From the NCBI GenBank assembly GCA_019316985.1, contig CP079215.1, positions 1,922,001-1,986,000 of the forward strand: a stretch of 64,000 nt of DNA, in the 5' to 3' direction. This document shows positions 42,662-54,978 of the stretch, in pieces (position 1 is the stretch's first letter; the number at the start of each line of letters is the position of its first letter). Under the pieces are notes generated by a model. That model saw only the letters and a list, made by a program, of their open reading frames with translations. It did no database searches and was not told the origin of the DNA. The stretch is from Paraniabella defluvii (GTDB lineage: Bacteria; Bacteroidota; Bacteroidia; Chitinophagales; Chitinophagaceae). Both the position numbers and the translations under genes were made by a program.

Positions 42662-44398
42662 TTACCAATTAGGATTTTGTGTGAGCGTATTATTACTTAA
42701 CCCGATTTGTGCTGAAGGAATCGGCCATAAATAGTCTTTTTGTGCATTAAACTTTCTTTTATCAGCGGCCTGAAAAAGTACGTAGCCGCCCAGTAATGCC
42801 GGTTTGGTGGCGCCTCCATAGTTTACATTTTCAAAATATTTACGCTCAACCAACGGCTTGACAAGTTCGGTTTCTGCTGTCTTCCACCGGATAATATCCC
42901 AGTACCTGAACCCCTCATAAGCCAGTTCTACCGAGCGCTCCTTCTTATTTCTTCCCTCATGCTTAGGCCGTTTGCCGTAACAAAAGCATTGGTTAGCAGG
43001 GCCAGCTTACTGTTGTCATTGTTGCTGGCACGTTTGCGAAGCAGATTTACCGAAATATCAGATCGGCATCGGAGATGCTGCCGTTTAGTTCAAAGGTGGC
43101 TTCGGCATAATTCAGTAATACCTCTGCATAGCGAATGACAATAAAATCTAAAAACAGGTTAGGACTGGCCAAAAAATCAGCCTGGCCGGTCCAGTATTTT
43201 TGCTGATGATAATAATAGGTATTACCATATACAGGATTGCCTCCGGAAATAGATGCGTACGGATCTCCCGGTTTAAATAATGTAAGCACTAATCTCGGAT
43301 CGCGATTTTGGTAATCCGTCAGCAGGCCGGTTTCTTTTCCGGTTGAGTCTAAAGGAGATTTTCCCGCCGGCAGTCCGTCGGAGTACAGAGCGAGCGTTAC
43401 AAAAGCCCTGGTAGCCGCGTTTCCTCCGTCTGTTAAAAGGACCGCATGTAGCCACCGTTACTGGCTACGTTATTCGTTATATCCTTTCCATACAATCTTA
43501 CCAGTATATTTTCCTTGTTGTTCGCATAAGTTTCACCGGGATACCTGAAGAGGTTTTGAAAACTTAAGGCTCCGTCTTTGGTATATAAGCTATGCTTTGC
43601 CTCTGTCATTACAGTTTGTGCTGCCTGCCGGGCAATTGTAAAATGCTTATTGGGGTCTTTTGTTCCTTTAAGCTCCGGCTCTCCGTGAAACTTATGCCAG
43701 CTTCCTTCGTATAAAGCTACCCGTGATTTAAACGCCAGCGCTGCGCTGCGGGTAATACGCCCGTATTCGCGGCCAATGCTTCCTGCTGCCGAAGGGCTTG
43801 CGGGCAGCTGATCGGCCTGCGGGCAGTTGGCCGCAGCAAAATCAAGATCCGCATAAATAGAATCTACTACGGCCCTTCGGTCGGTACGGGGCGTGTATAA
43901 GGCTTCATCCTCTCTCCCGGTTATAGTTCTTCCAATATAAGGCACATCGCCATAGGCTTTAACTAAGTTGAAATAGGAAAGAGCCCTGAAGAATCTTGCC
44001 TGTGCCACGCAAAAAGTTTTTGTAGGACCATCAGCAATAGCACCAGATTTCTCAAGGATATTATTCGCTGCACGTATATAGGTATAAGCACTGTTCCAAC
44101 GCCCGTCATTCGCTGGTATTACCCGGGAGCCATCACTGATAGTATTAATAGTAGTGGTGCGGATATCCAAAGCAAAATCGCTGTACAATTCTTCAGTAGC
44201 CGAGCCAAAGTCGGGTAAACTTACATACAAATAATTGGTGGCGCTTATCAGGTCGGTTGAGTCTTTCCAGAAAATGGGATCGGTAATCAATGTTTGTGTA
44301 TTTTGATCCAATCGCTTCACGCAACTACCCATTAATACTCCTATCGACAATGCTGCGCAAAAAGCATTAATATATCTTTTATATAATAGACGGTTCAT
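42662..44398 (-). CDS. SusD-like surface glycan-binding lipoprotein
   Basis: SusD proteins cap the SusC porin and bind glycan at the cell surface. The signal and lipobox are MNRLLYKRYINAFCAALSIG and LMGSC. The body has YTYIRAANNILEKSGAIADG, QARFFRALSYFNLVKAYGDV and PYIGRTITGREDEALYTPRT, which define the SusD/RagB fold. Breaks at about 43437, 43270, 43050 and 42950 are single-base. The length is about 579 residues. It is 42 bases downstream of SusC, as usual, and the two genes form the import pair of the locus. Confidence 0.95.
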
Positions 44399-44440
44399 CT
44401 GTTTATTTTTTAAATGTTGTAGAAAAAGCAGGTGCTGTTT

Positions 44441-47400
44441 TTAGAAATTAATGTTAAGCCCTAAAGCGTAACTGCGCCACATGGGGTAGCTGAAGCCAAC
44501 CCTGTCTGTATTTTCGGGGTCGAAATAGTTGTACCACATACCCGTTTTTTCCCATAAATCCTGTCCGGAGAAATAGACTCTGATATCTCCAAAAGCATTC
44601 ATTTTATGAACTTTCTTTTGTAAGGTATATCCTACCTGTAAGTTTTTCAGGCGTATATAGCTGGCATCCTGAACCCAATGAGAAGATACCTGGTCGTTAA
44701 CCCTGTCGCTAAACCTGATTGCAGGAAATTTTGCATTAGGATTTTCCGGTGTCCAGTAATCCTGGTGAATAGCCCAGGGCATCCGCCAGCCGTCATAAAA
44801 AGCTATCGTTGCATAAGGCTCCAGCAGCAGGCTTCTTTTACCTACACCGTTAAACAATACAGAAATATCAAAACCCTTCCAGTTAACGCCTGCATTAAAG
44901 CCGAAAACATACCTCGAGTTCGTATTACCCAGGTACACCAGGTCTCCGTGATTGGCCTCGGTATTATTACCCTGGTTAATTGCGCCGTCGTTGTTTACAT
45001 CTATTAGCTTAATATCGCCTATTCCTGTACTTGGAGTTCTGCGTGGCACACTTTCCACTTCCTGCTGGTTATCAAAATAGCCGTCCGATCTGTAACCAAA
45101 AATAGAGTTGGTGGACATGCCCGGCAGCGCAGCATTAATACCTGCTCCGTAGGAAACAGACCCGTCATACTTAACCACCTTGTTTTTATCATCACTAAGG
45201 TTAGCCGAAACAAAATAACCTCCGTTTTTAAACTGGTCGTTCCAGTTAAGAGTAACACCCCAACCTTTAACCTGTATGGCTGCCAGGTTGGCCGAGTTAG
45301 GTGTAACCCTAAAAGAGCCGGTAACTGCTGGGCTACGAAAACGTTGTCGTTTCTCTTGATGAAGTAGTCGTAATGAACTCGAAGCCTCCTGTTCAATAAT
45401 TCCAGATCGATGCCCAAATTGGCTGTGCTGATGATTTCCCATGCCTTACTGTCGGATGGTAGGCCCGGCTGGAAGAAATAAGCTGTACGGGCATCATTGA
45501 AGGGATAATAGCCCCTGGACAGCGGACTTTGAAAATCGTAGTTATTGGCGTTAGGATCAGCAGTTTGCGCTCCACCCGCGGTACCGTAAGACGCACCTAT
45601 TTTAAATTCATTGATCCAGGGTAACGCATTCTTAAACCACTCTTCCTGCGTTGCTCTCCAGAATACATTTCCTGCATAAAAAGTTTGAAACTTATGTCCC
45701 GGAGCCAGCCTGGAGCTTCCGTCCTGGCGTAGGGTTCCTTCAAAGTAATACTTATTTGCATAATTGTAAGACAGTCTTCCAAAATAAGACAACCAGGTAT
45801 TTACCTGAATATTATCGCCCACATTACCAACATCGGCATTAGCCAGCGTTGTGTAATTAAGTGTAGGGAAATTATTGAGCATTAAAGCCCTTTGAATGGC
45901 TTGTATAAAATCATATTTATACTCTTTAAACTCGTAACCGCCCAATAAATGAAAACTATGCCGGTTTACCTTATAGTCATAGTCGGCTGTAGCAAAAAGT
46001 TCTGATTGATCGTGTACGGCCTGTTTTTCTGAAGCGAGTTTACCTGGTTGATCGGCGTTCCGGCAACCGGGTTTTTATTCTGGTCGATGGTCCAGCGCGG
46101 TACAGTACGGTTGAATATTTCCCTGTCAGAAAGTATAAGACTCGGGCTATACACCGCTTTAATATCAAGGCCTCTTACTATCTGTTTTGCAGAAAGGCTA
46201 AAAACACCATTTGCGTTATACTTGTTTTCTTTGTCATAGCCACCGTCTTTTAATATAGGATACGCGGTAGAAATAGTACCGATAAAAGCATACCTGGATT
46301 CATCGGTTCCGGGTGTAAAAATAGGGTTACGGGCTGCCCTTATGGAATATACACCATACATCAGCCCTTCGCCTGTAACACCAATGGGCGGCGCCAGTAT
46401 ATCTTCTTTAGATAAAGAAATACGGCTATCCAGGCTGAATATTTTTGAAAACCGGGTATTATAGTTAATGCGCGCATTAAACTTATCATAGTTGTCGGGC
46501 CCGAATTTGAAAACGCCCTGCTGATCTAAATATCCCAGTGAAAAAGGAAAGAGGATTTATCGCCGCCACCGGTTACCGAAAGGTTGATATTTCTTTGGGG
46601 CTTTGCTTCCGCATTAGAATCTCCTCCAGGTTGTAATTATAATAATAGTCCCAGGAGTTGGTATTGGTATTCCATACATCATTAATGTTTGGATCGTCAA
46701 ACCAACCCAACTGTTCATCCGTAAAATCTTTATTGGCATTGGCAAATACCCTTGCTGCATTCTGCAGCTCCGCCTGTCTGCGGGAGCTTATCAGCTCGGA
46801 CGGGCATAAGAAGTTCGCCAGGTGTACATAGAAGTGAGGTCAACAGTTGTTTTCTGGTTAGGGCGCCCACCCTTTGTAGTTACCAATATAACACCACCTC
46901 CCGCTTTTGCTCCGTAAATAGACGCCGATGCCGCATCTTCCAATATCGACACATTTTGTATATCATTAGGGTTGAGCGCATTAATATCACCTTCTACTCC
47001 ATCAATAATTACCAGCGGTGCATTACCGGCTCCAAGCGATGTTATACCCCTGATACGGGCCGTCCAGCCTTCACGGCCCGGTTGCCCATTGGTTCGGGTA
47101 ATAACCAGTCCCGGCGCCGCACCCTGGAGCGCCGAAAGCGTATTGGTAACCGGACGGTCTTTTAACAGCTTCTCATCAACCGATAAAACGGCGCCACCCA
47201 CGTCTCTTTTGCTTCTTGTTCCGTAACCCACTACCACCACATCCTCTAAAGAGCTGGTCAGCGCCTTTAAGGTGATGGCTATATTTTCATTACCGGTTAC
47301 GTTGTAATCCTGTATTTGGAATCCAACAGAACTAATGGTTAACACATCACCGGTCTTTGCATTAATGGTAAATTTTCCTTCTGCATTGGTTGACGTACCT

Positions 47401-47579
47401 GTTGTCTTTTCTTTTACCACAACAGAGGCGCCGGAAACGGGCTTGCCAAATTCATCTACAACAGTACCCGATATTAACGTTTGAGAAAAAGCCGCAAACG
47501 GTAGCAGTAACAATAGCATAAAAGCTAAAGGCCTGCTTTTGATAACAGGCATCGCCTGCATCATTCTTTTAAATAGCAT
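44441..47579 (-). CDS. SusC-like TonB-dependent glycan transporter
   Basis: SusC forms the outer-membrane channel. The signal peptide is within MPVIKSRPLAFMLLLLLPFA. It carries a CarboxypepD_reg domain (LISGTVVDEFGKPVSGASVV), a plug with EDVVVVGYGTRSKRDVGGAV, PLVIIDGVEGDINALNPNDI and ASIYGAKAGGGVILVTTKGG, and a barrel to the ending WRSYALGLNINF. The length is about 1,047 residues after repair of at least five single-base breaks (about 46790, 46620, 46370, 45990 and 45330). It is the first gene of the SusCD transcription unit and has the direct-repeat site 47675-47715 upstream. Confidence 0.95.
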
Positions 47580-47674
47580 AGTAGTGATTTTTTAGAAAGT
47601 ACAATTTTGTTTTTAAGCACTGCAATTGTGTCGCAAAGCAATCTGATGCAATATGTATCCTTCTACAGCCGGAG

Positions 47675-47715
47675 TAGGGGTATTTTTGCGAGTTTTTGGG
47701 GTGAATTTTTTAAAC
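47675..47715 (-). promoter_or_regulatory. Candidate regulator site upstream of susC (21-bp direct repeat)
   Basis: The plus strand reads taggggtatttttg, then ttggggtgaattttttaaac; the two GGGGT cores start 21 bases apart. The same arrangement occurs at 53857-53897 upstream of the lyase gene. Distance to the susC start is about 96 bases. The rest of 47580-47822 has no gene. Confidence 0.7.
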
Positions 47716-47822
47716 GATATTTTAAAGTGTTGATTATCAAACAGGCTACTTTTTAATTTGTTCGTATTATTCTACTTCGCTGGAATGTTTTGCTTATTTT
47801 GTATGTGTAATTCTGTCTCTAT

Positions 47823-50800
47823 ATGCCGCTGCTCAGATTGTTTGTTTTTTTGCTTTTACATGGTTTTTGCTTCACTATTGCCACAGCCCAACCGGTATCA
47901 TTTCAGCATTTTTCTGTTGAGCAGGGGCTTCCCAATTATAGCATATATCTTACCCAGGATAAAATGGGTTTTATGTGGATTGGTACGGTTGACGGACTTT
48001 GCCGGTATGACGGTATACGATTTAAAACCTACCGTTCTAATGCAAATGATACCGGCACATTATTCAGCAACCATATCATTTTCTTATTTACCGATTCCAA
48101 AGGCATCGTTTGGGTAGGTACGTCGGCCGGGCTAAATAAATATAACGTGGTACAGGACCGGTTCGAGCGGATTACGTTCAGCAACCAGATTGCTAGCGTT
48201 TTTGTATTTACGAAGATTCGAAGGAGCAGATATGGGTGGGCTCTGCCAACGGCCTGTATATGATTCCTCCAAACGGGTCGCCTTTTGTTTCTTTCCTTAA
48301 CAAAACGGCAGGAAACTCTGTAAGGGCCATTCTTGAAGATAAAAATAATGGCATTTGGGTGGGCTCAGATAAAGGCCTTACTTATATAGAAAAAACGAAC
48401 AACAGTTACCGGTTTTCACACTTCAGCCCTTTGAGCGGTATACCCGGATCACAAAATGCAAATGCGGTGACAGCCCTGGCACAAGACAAAAACCGGCAAC
48501 TTTGGGTTGGAACGCTTAATAACGGCATTTATCAGTTTGACGTAGTATCTAAAACAGCCTATCCCTATCAAAGTGGCGGAAAAAACAGTTCTGGTTTGGT
48601 TAATAACAATATCCGTTGCCTTACCTGGAACAACGGTTTGCTGTGGATTGGCACCCAGGAAGGTATTAGTATTTTAAACCCGGCAACCCGTTCTTTCCAA
48701 ACCATTGTTAATAAGTCGAAAGACAAGGCAAGCCTGAGCCAAAACTCCGTTTACGCTATTTACAAAGATGCCAACAATTCCCTGTGGGTGGGCACCTACT
48801 TTGGCGGCGTAAATGTTACTTATGCTTACAACACGCCCTTTTCGGTCATACAAAATACAGACGAACCCAATAGCATCAGTAACAACGTTATTAGTAGTAT
48901 AGTAGAAGACAATAACCATAATTTATGGATCGGCACAGAGGGTGGGGGCATTAATTTTCTGAACAGAACAACGAAAAGCTTTACTAATTATAAAAATCGC
49001 GCCGGAGTTACCAGCTCTTTAGGATCAAACCTGGTAAAAGTGCTATACCTTGATGCCGACGGCAACATCTGGGCGGGCACACATGGCGGAGGTTTGAATG
49101 TTTTACAACCCGGCAGTGAAAGCATCAGGCAATACGTAATTGATTCAGTTAACAGATCGGAAAGCGAAGTAACATCCATTGTTGAAGATCCGTTCAATAA
49201 TTTTTGGGTAACGTCCAACAAAGGCATCCACCTGTTTAAACGGGAAGGCATTGTATTACATACGCAGAAAACCCCGGCATTGAACGTCAGGGGTGTGGGA
49301 CGGTACCTTTACAGAGATCATAGCAATGAAATCTGGATTTCCGGCGCTCCGGGCGTATACCGCCTATCGGGCCGCGTTTCGAAAGAGGTAGACAGCGTTT
49401 TGTACGTTAACTGCTTTACAGAAGATCTTAATGGGGACATATGGATGGGTACCAGCGGCGCTGGCGTGGCACGGTTTGATAAAAAAAAGCAACAACTGGT
49501 TAAATACGCCAATAATTTCCTGCTTAAACTCAATATCCTGGGTATACTTGCAGCAAACGATCGATCATTATGGCTGAGTACCAATAAAGGATTGGTTCAC
49601 TTTCACCCCGTGGACAATACCCACCAGGTATACACCAAAAACGATGGGATAGCCGGCAACGAGTTCAATTTCAACTCTTTCTTAAAAAGCAATGACGGGC
49701 TTTTTTATTTTGGCGGCTATAATGGCATCACTTATTTTAACCCGTCTGACATTAAAAAAATGCTTACATAGCGCCGGTTGTTTTTACCAGCCTTAAGCTG
49801 AACAATGAGGAGGTTATAATAAATGGTCCGCAAAAAATTCTGGACAAAAATATTACTCTTATCAACAGCTTAACTCTTGACCATGATCAGAATGTTTTTA
49901 CCATTGATTTTGCACTACTGAACTTTGTTAAAACAAAGAAGAACCGATACCGGTACATGCTCGAAGGTTTTGATAAAAACTGGAAAGAAACGGCCGAAGG
50001 ATCGGCAACGTATACCAATCTTCCTCCCGGAAGCTACCGGCTGGTGGTTAATGGCGCCAACAATGATGGCTTATGGGGTAAAACAGCCTCTTTGCAAATA
50101 AAGGTCAATCCCCTTCTGGCTTACCTGGTGGGCTTATTGTTTATACATTTTAGCGGCGGCGGCCATTGTATTTATTATTGCCCGTTTTTTCTTTCTCAGG
50201 GAAGTACTGAAAAAGAAGACGAATTGCACCAGGCTAAGCTTAACTTTTTCACCAATGCTTCTCACGAAATCCGCACCCACCTCACCTTGATCATGGCACC
50301 TGTAGAGCGCCTGCTTTCCGAGAATAAAAAGAGTCGTTTATTGCCCAACAGCTCACGCAGGTAAAATCCAACACCAACCGGCTTTTAAATCTTGTCAGCG
50401 AATTGATGGATTTCAGAAAAGCAGAAACCAATCATCTTCAGTTAAATCCTATAAAGCAGGATCTTATTCCCTTTTTGCAAAATATATACGAGAGTTTCAG
50501 GGAGATGTCACAATCCAAAAACATTCAAATGTCGTTTGTGCATGATGAAGATTTTATAGCGCTCCATTTTGATGAGCAGCAATTGGAAAAAGTTTTCTTT
50601 AACCTGTTGGCCAACGCATTTAAGTTTACTCCCGAAGGTGGATTTATTCAATTGCAGGTGATCACCCGTACCAATGATGTGATCATAAAAGTTACTGACA
50701 ACGGGCGAGGTATTGCCCCAGTATATTGATAAACTATTCACCAATTTTTTCCAGGTGGCCGATCACGGTTTGCAGAATACCGGTTATGGTATCGGTTTGG

Positions 50801-51810
50801 CACTTTCAAAAATATAGTAACCTTACACCAGGGAACCATATCGGTAGAAAGCGTCCGTCTCAAAATGATAAAGCCGGGCGTACGGTATTTACCGTAACAC
50901 TTCCGCTCCATGCAAAATTTTCGGGGTTAATAAAAACGGCCCCGTATCTTCCCAACCAGCTGCAAGTGCTTCCGTTACGCTAATTGATACGCCAACTGAG
51001 GCCAACCTCCCTGATACTTCAGATGCAGGGCGCAAAACAATCCTTATTGTTGAGGACAATGCAGAGCTAAGGCAGCTGGTAAAGGATACGCTTGCTCAGA
51101 GATTTAATATTATAACAGCCGAAAACGGGAAACTGGGATGGGATGCAGCCTGCGCTGAAATACCAGACCTCATCATCAGCGATGTTATGATGCCGGAAAT
51201 GGATGGCTACACCCTTTGTAAAAAAATAAAAACAGATGAGCGAACCAGCCATATTCCTGTTATTCTCTTAACCGCTAAAAGCTCTCAAAACGAGCAGGTA
51301 ACCGGCTTGGAGCAGGGGGCAGATCTTTATCTTACCAAGCCGTTTAGTACAAAAGTTTTAATACTTAGCGTGGGTAACCTAGCTACAGCGCAGGAAAAGC
51401 TAAAACAAAAAATCACAAAAGAGTTAACTACATTAAATACGCAACCCGCTGGTGTGGCAGCAGAAGCCCCCATCAACGAAATTGACAAAGCTTTTCTTGA
51501 AAAAGTAATGAACCTTATTGAAGAGCATATAGATGATCCTGCATTTGGAGTGGAGCTGCTTTCCAAAAAAGTAGCCATGAGCGCGCCGGTTCTTTATAAA
51601 AAATTAAGAGCGTTGACCGACATGTCTGTAAACGAGTTTATAAAATTACAACGGTTTAAAAAGGCGGCTGCTTTACTTCAACAAACGGATATGACGGTGA
51701 ATGAAGTTTCATTTACAGTAGGCTACGACGACCGAAAATACTTCAGCCGTGAGTTTAAAAAGTACTTTCATATGACGCCCAGCGAATTTAGCTCTAAATC
51801 TAAAAATTAA
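47823..51810 (+). CDS. Hybrid two-component system regulator
   Basis: This protein of about 1,330 residues fuses sensor, kinase, receiver and DNA-binding domains, and controls the adjacent locus. The signal peptide is within MPLLRLFVFLLLHGFCFTIA. A two-propeller periplasmic sensor (repeated DKMGFMWIGTVDGLCRYDG-type blades) and a Y_Y_Y domain (YRYMLEGFDKNWKETAEGSA) follow. The HisKA box is FFTNASHEIRTHLTLIMAP; relatives usually have P where this has H. The HATPase shows NLLANAFKFTPEGGFI. The receiver has IIISDVMMPEMDGYTLCKKI, and the AraC helix-turn-helix ends YDDRKYFSREFKKYFHMTPS. Breaks at about 48210, 49770, 50140, 50340, 50715 and 50810 are single-base. Confidence 0.95.
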
Positions 51811-51863
51811 GACCGTGCATCATTACATCCCAGCCTTTGTTATCGTGTAAGTATACTTTCCCT

Positions 51864-53744
51864 TTAACTGAGGTTTTTAACCACCAGCCTTACCCGGTAC
51901 ACCTCGCTTCCCCAAACATTGGAGAGTCTTTTATCCTCCAGTGTTATGGTATCTGCAAAAACATTAAAAATATTGTTGGAATAATGAAGCGCCACCTTTT
52001 GGTTGTTTTTTTCAATTATTACGATTCCTTCTTTATCAATAGCAGGTTTTGCAGCTACCAGGAAGTTAATGGAAGTGGGCTCTTTTACGGCAGTAAGGTC
52101 AAAAGCGTCTTCAATGGTTAATGCCTTCTCTGATAAGATATAACTCCGTTGCCAGTTTTTAACAGCAGCCTCCTGGTTATAGGCTCCGCTGATATCCAGG
52201 CTGAATTTTTTTGTCGCTGCATTAAAACTGACGTTGCGCGATTTATATTCTGCCCCAAACTGTTGTGCCACGCCATTGATCATAGGCAGGTTGTGGTAAT
52301 TGCTTTGCATGGTCCATATATTATAGCGTTCGCTGCCAAATGTTTGCCTCGTGTAAGTACCTACGCCGGCATCTATAAAAAACGGTATGGTATCAACATA
52401 TAAAGAAAATGTTCCTACATCATTGTGGTTATGGCTTTCATTATTAAACCCTCCCTTTGCTGCAAAAAAGTAGGTCTTGTTTTTATATAGCAGAACTCTG
52501 TTTGCGGATACCAGGTATAAGGAGATGCCGGCAATGCAGGGGTTATAGTACTGATCTCTTTATTATAGGCGATACTCTGCAGGGTGCGGAACATATCACG
52601 GCTGCCGGTTACCTGGAGATCTTCCTTTTTTGCTGTACCAGGTATGCGGCAAATGACTGCATTTCTTTACTGTTAACGGCCTTACCGAAGCGATAAATAA
52701 GAGGCGCATCGCCACCACCTTTGGCCGAAGCGTCTGCAAAGTTTACCACCCATCCGTTTCCAACATAGCTACGCGAAATATACTCGCCCATATTTTTGAT
52801 GATGGGCTCATTAAAAATAGAGATCTTGCCCCGGTGATATCCGACAACACCTGCAGGTAATCATAAAGTTTACCCGCCGCATGACCCCAGTAAGACGGGC
52901 CTTCTTCACAGGCCCCGTCATCTTTATTATAATTAATAAAAAGATCAACCGACTGCATCGTTTTGTATACCGCTTTGGCAAGCTTGTCCCTGTCTTCTTC
53001 CATTAAAGCAAACGCCTGCAGCACATTGCTGTTGCACCAAACATTCCAGTTATTCACTACCTGTGTTGGACGAATCTCAAAACCCATCCACCAGAAATGA
53101 TTGACGTTCATGTAAGGGTCCAGTATTCTTCTCTGTATTTCATACTTCAGCCGCTGGGCAATTAAAGGATCGGCTTTATCAAACTCTTTATTAAGGAAAA
53201 AATAGATCCACGAAAAGGTAGACCCTACATCGCCTGCCACCAGGTCAATGATCTGCTGGTTATGATCGGGAAACCGCTTGTTCTTTAACTGTATGGACAG
53301 GTGAGCAGATAAAGACCAGGAAGTCATTTCGCAGGCGGCAAATACGCCATTGATCAGCTGGTCCATAAACCGGCCCTTGCCCTCCGCCATTTCTGCCAGG
53401 AACAAAGACGATATGGCGTTAAGATTTTTGTTATAAGGCTCCTCCATTATTACACGGGGAGCCGCGCGAAAACTCCAGGTAATCGCTTGCGGTTACAACC
53501 TGCCATTCGTAATTCAGGTATTTTTCACCGTTGCTGATAATTTCCGGCCTGTTCGTTCCTAAAAACCGGTCCCATCCGGCGCGGTCGGTATATAAAGGGT
53601 AGGTAACCCATTTTTCCCGGTGTACCAATGCTTCTTTTACAGCTTGCTCATTGGCTTGTTTTTGCAGCAGGTTGCGAGGTGTTTTGGAAAATGCTGTTAG
53701 TGTCAGCAGGCATAAGAGTATAAAAATACAGCCGTCCATTTCAT
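51864..53744 (-). CDS. Heparinase II/III-family polysaccharide lyase
   Basis: This secreted protein of about 627 residues belongs to the heparinase II/III superfamily (PL12, 15, 17 or 21-like). The start at 53742-53744 gives MKWTAVFFILLCLLTLTAFS once one T is added at about 53725. The alpha-barrel region shows HLSIQLKNKRFPDHNQQIID and WWMGFEIRPTQVVNNWNVWC. The beta-sandwich part includes GACEEGPSYWGHAAGKLYDY, NVGTFSLY-type strands and SNYHNLPMINGVAQQFGA, with the lyase-type histidine. Breaks near 53445, 52780, 52610 and 52320 are single-base. It cleaves uronic-acid glycans by beta-elimination, feeding GH88. Confidence 0.85.
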
Positions 53745-53793
53745 GACAATAAAAATTTGTATCCTTTCTTTTAATAGCATCGTTGTTATTTTA

Positions 53794-53823
53794 CAAATAC
53801 ATTGTTGTTGTTCTTGTTTGCAA
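53794..53823 (-). promoter_or_regulatory. Lyase gene promoter, TTG-N19-TGTATTTG
   Basis: On the minus strand TTG is followed after exactly 19 bases by TGTATTTG, close to the -7 consensus, 50 bases before the lyase start. The direct-repeat site lies 34 bases further upstream, a fitting activator position. Confidence 0.55.
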
Positions 53824-53856
53824 TCCCAGACAATATGACTTTTTATCTCTTAAGTA

Positions 53857-53897
53857 TAGGGGTATATTTCTAAATATTTTGGGTGAATTTCTTAAAC
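53857..53897 (-). promoter_or_regulatory. Second copy of the candidate regulator site
   Basis: taggggtatatttc followed by tttgggtgaatttcttaaac matches the susC site in sequence, orientation and the 21-base offset between cores. It lies about 113 bases upstream of the lyase start, within the 316-base gap 53745-54060 that has no gene. Confidence 0.7.
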
Positions 53898-54060
53898 CGT
53901 TCTTACATCATTGGTTATCAATAGAGATTTTGTTTATACTACATTTTTTAGTGTGCAGGAATTTATTGCATAATGGTTCAAAAAATCATGCGGCGTTTGG
54001 CATAATGCTTCCTGGTTTTACCGAAATATAATAAATTTATAGTCTCTAAAACATTATCCG

Positions 54061-54944
54061 ATGCCTATAAAAAAGAAGATGTCAAACAAGAGGTCTTTGA
54101 CCTTTATGATGATTATGCGCATAACCGTATTAATCGCCGCGACTTTGTGCAAAAGCTTTCTGTTTATGCGGTGGGTGGGTTGACGGTAACTTCACTCATG
54201 AGCTTTTTAATGCCCGATTATAAAGGGCAGGTACAGGTGGCTGCAGCAGATCCCCGTATTAAGTCTGAATATATTGAGTATAAATCTCCCAAAGGAGGCG
54301 GCACTATAAAAGGTTTGCTTTGCATGCCTGCTGATAATAAAGGAAAATTAGGCGGGGTAGTGGTAGTACATGAAAACAGGGGACTTAACCCGCATATTGA
54401 AGATGTAGCAAGGCGCGCCGCGCTGGCTGGTTTTATTGCATTAGCACCGGATGCGCTTACACCACTGGGCGGCTATCCCGGCACAGATGATGCCGGGCGG
54501 GAACTACAGGCCAAGAGGGACAGGAACGAAATGCTCGAAGATTTTATTGCAGCTTATGATTACCTGAAAAACGATAAGCATTGTAATGGAAAAGTAGGTG
54601 TTGTAGGCTTTTGTTTTGGAGGGTGGATCGCTAATATGATGGCGGTAAGAATTAGTACACTAAATGCTGCCGTTCCTTTCTATGGAGGGCAACCACCGGC
54701 TGAAGATGTACCAAAGATTAAAGCCCCTTTATTAATCCAGTATGCCGAACTGGACACCCGCGTAAATGAAGGCTGGCCTGCGTATGAAGCTGCATTGAAA
54801 GAATATAATAAAACGTATACCATGTATATGTACCCTAAGGTAAATCATGGCTTTCATAACGACACTACACCGCGGTACGACAAAGCTGCTGCCGAGCTGG
54901 CCTGGAAAAGGACGGTTGATTTTTTTAAGGAGCAATTGAAATAG
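54061..54944 (+). CDS. Dienelactone hydrolase family protein
   Basis: This alpha/beta hydrolase of about 295 residues has the start [20 protein letters not shown] once one A is added at about 54072. An N-terminal hydrophobic helix ([20 protein letters not shown]) probably anchors it. The catalytic triad is visible: Cys in [12 protein letters not shown], Asp in [14 protein letters not shown] and His in [13 protein letters not shown]. Relatives hydrolyse dienelactones or act as carboxymethylenebutenolidases, but the physiological substrate in Bacteroidota is unclear. It is divergent from the lyase gene and not obviously part of the glycan locus. Confidence 0.9.
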
Positions 54945-54970
54945 TCCATGGCCAATGAACCATGGACTAT
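54941..54970. terminator. Stem-loop between convergent genes
   Basis: An 11-bp perfect stem (atagtccatgg / ccatggactat) overlaps the dienelactone hydrolase stop codon and precedes the asnS stop on the other strand. It lacks a long T run, so termination is likely but not certain. Confidence 0.65.
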
Positions 54971-54978
54971 CGGCTTAT

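Noticed and set aside
46752..47226. Plus-strand open frames inside susC
   Set aside because: They mirror the susC coding strand and have no signal peptide or domain of their own.
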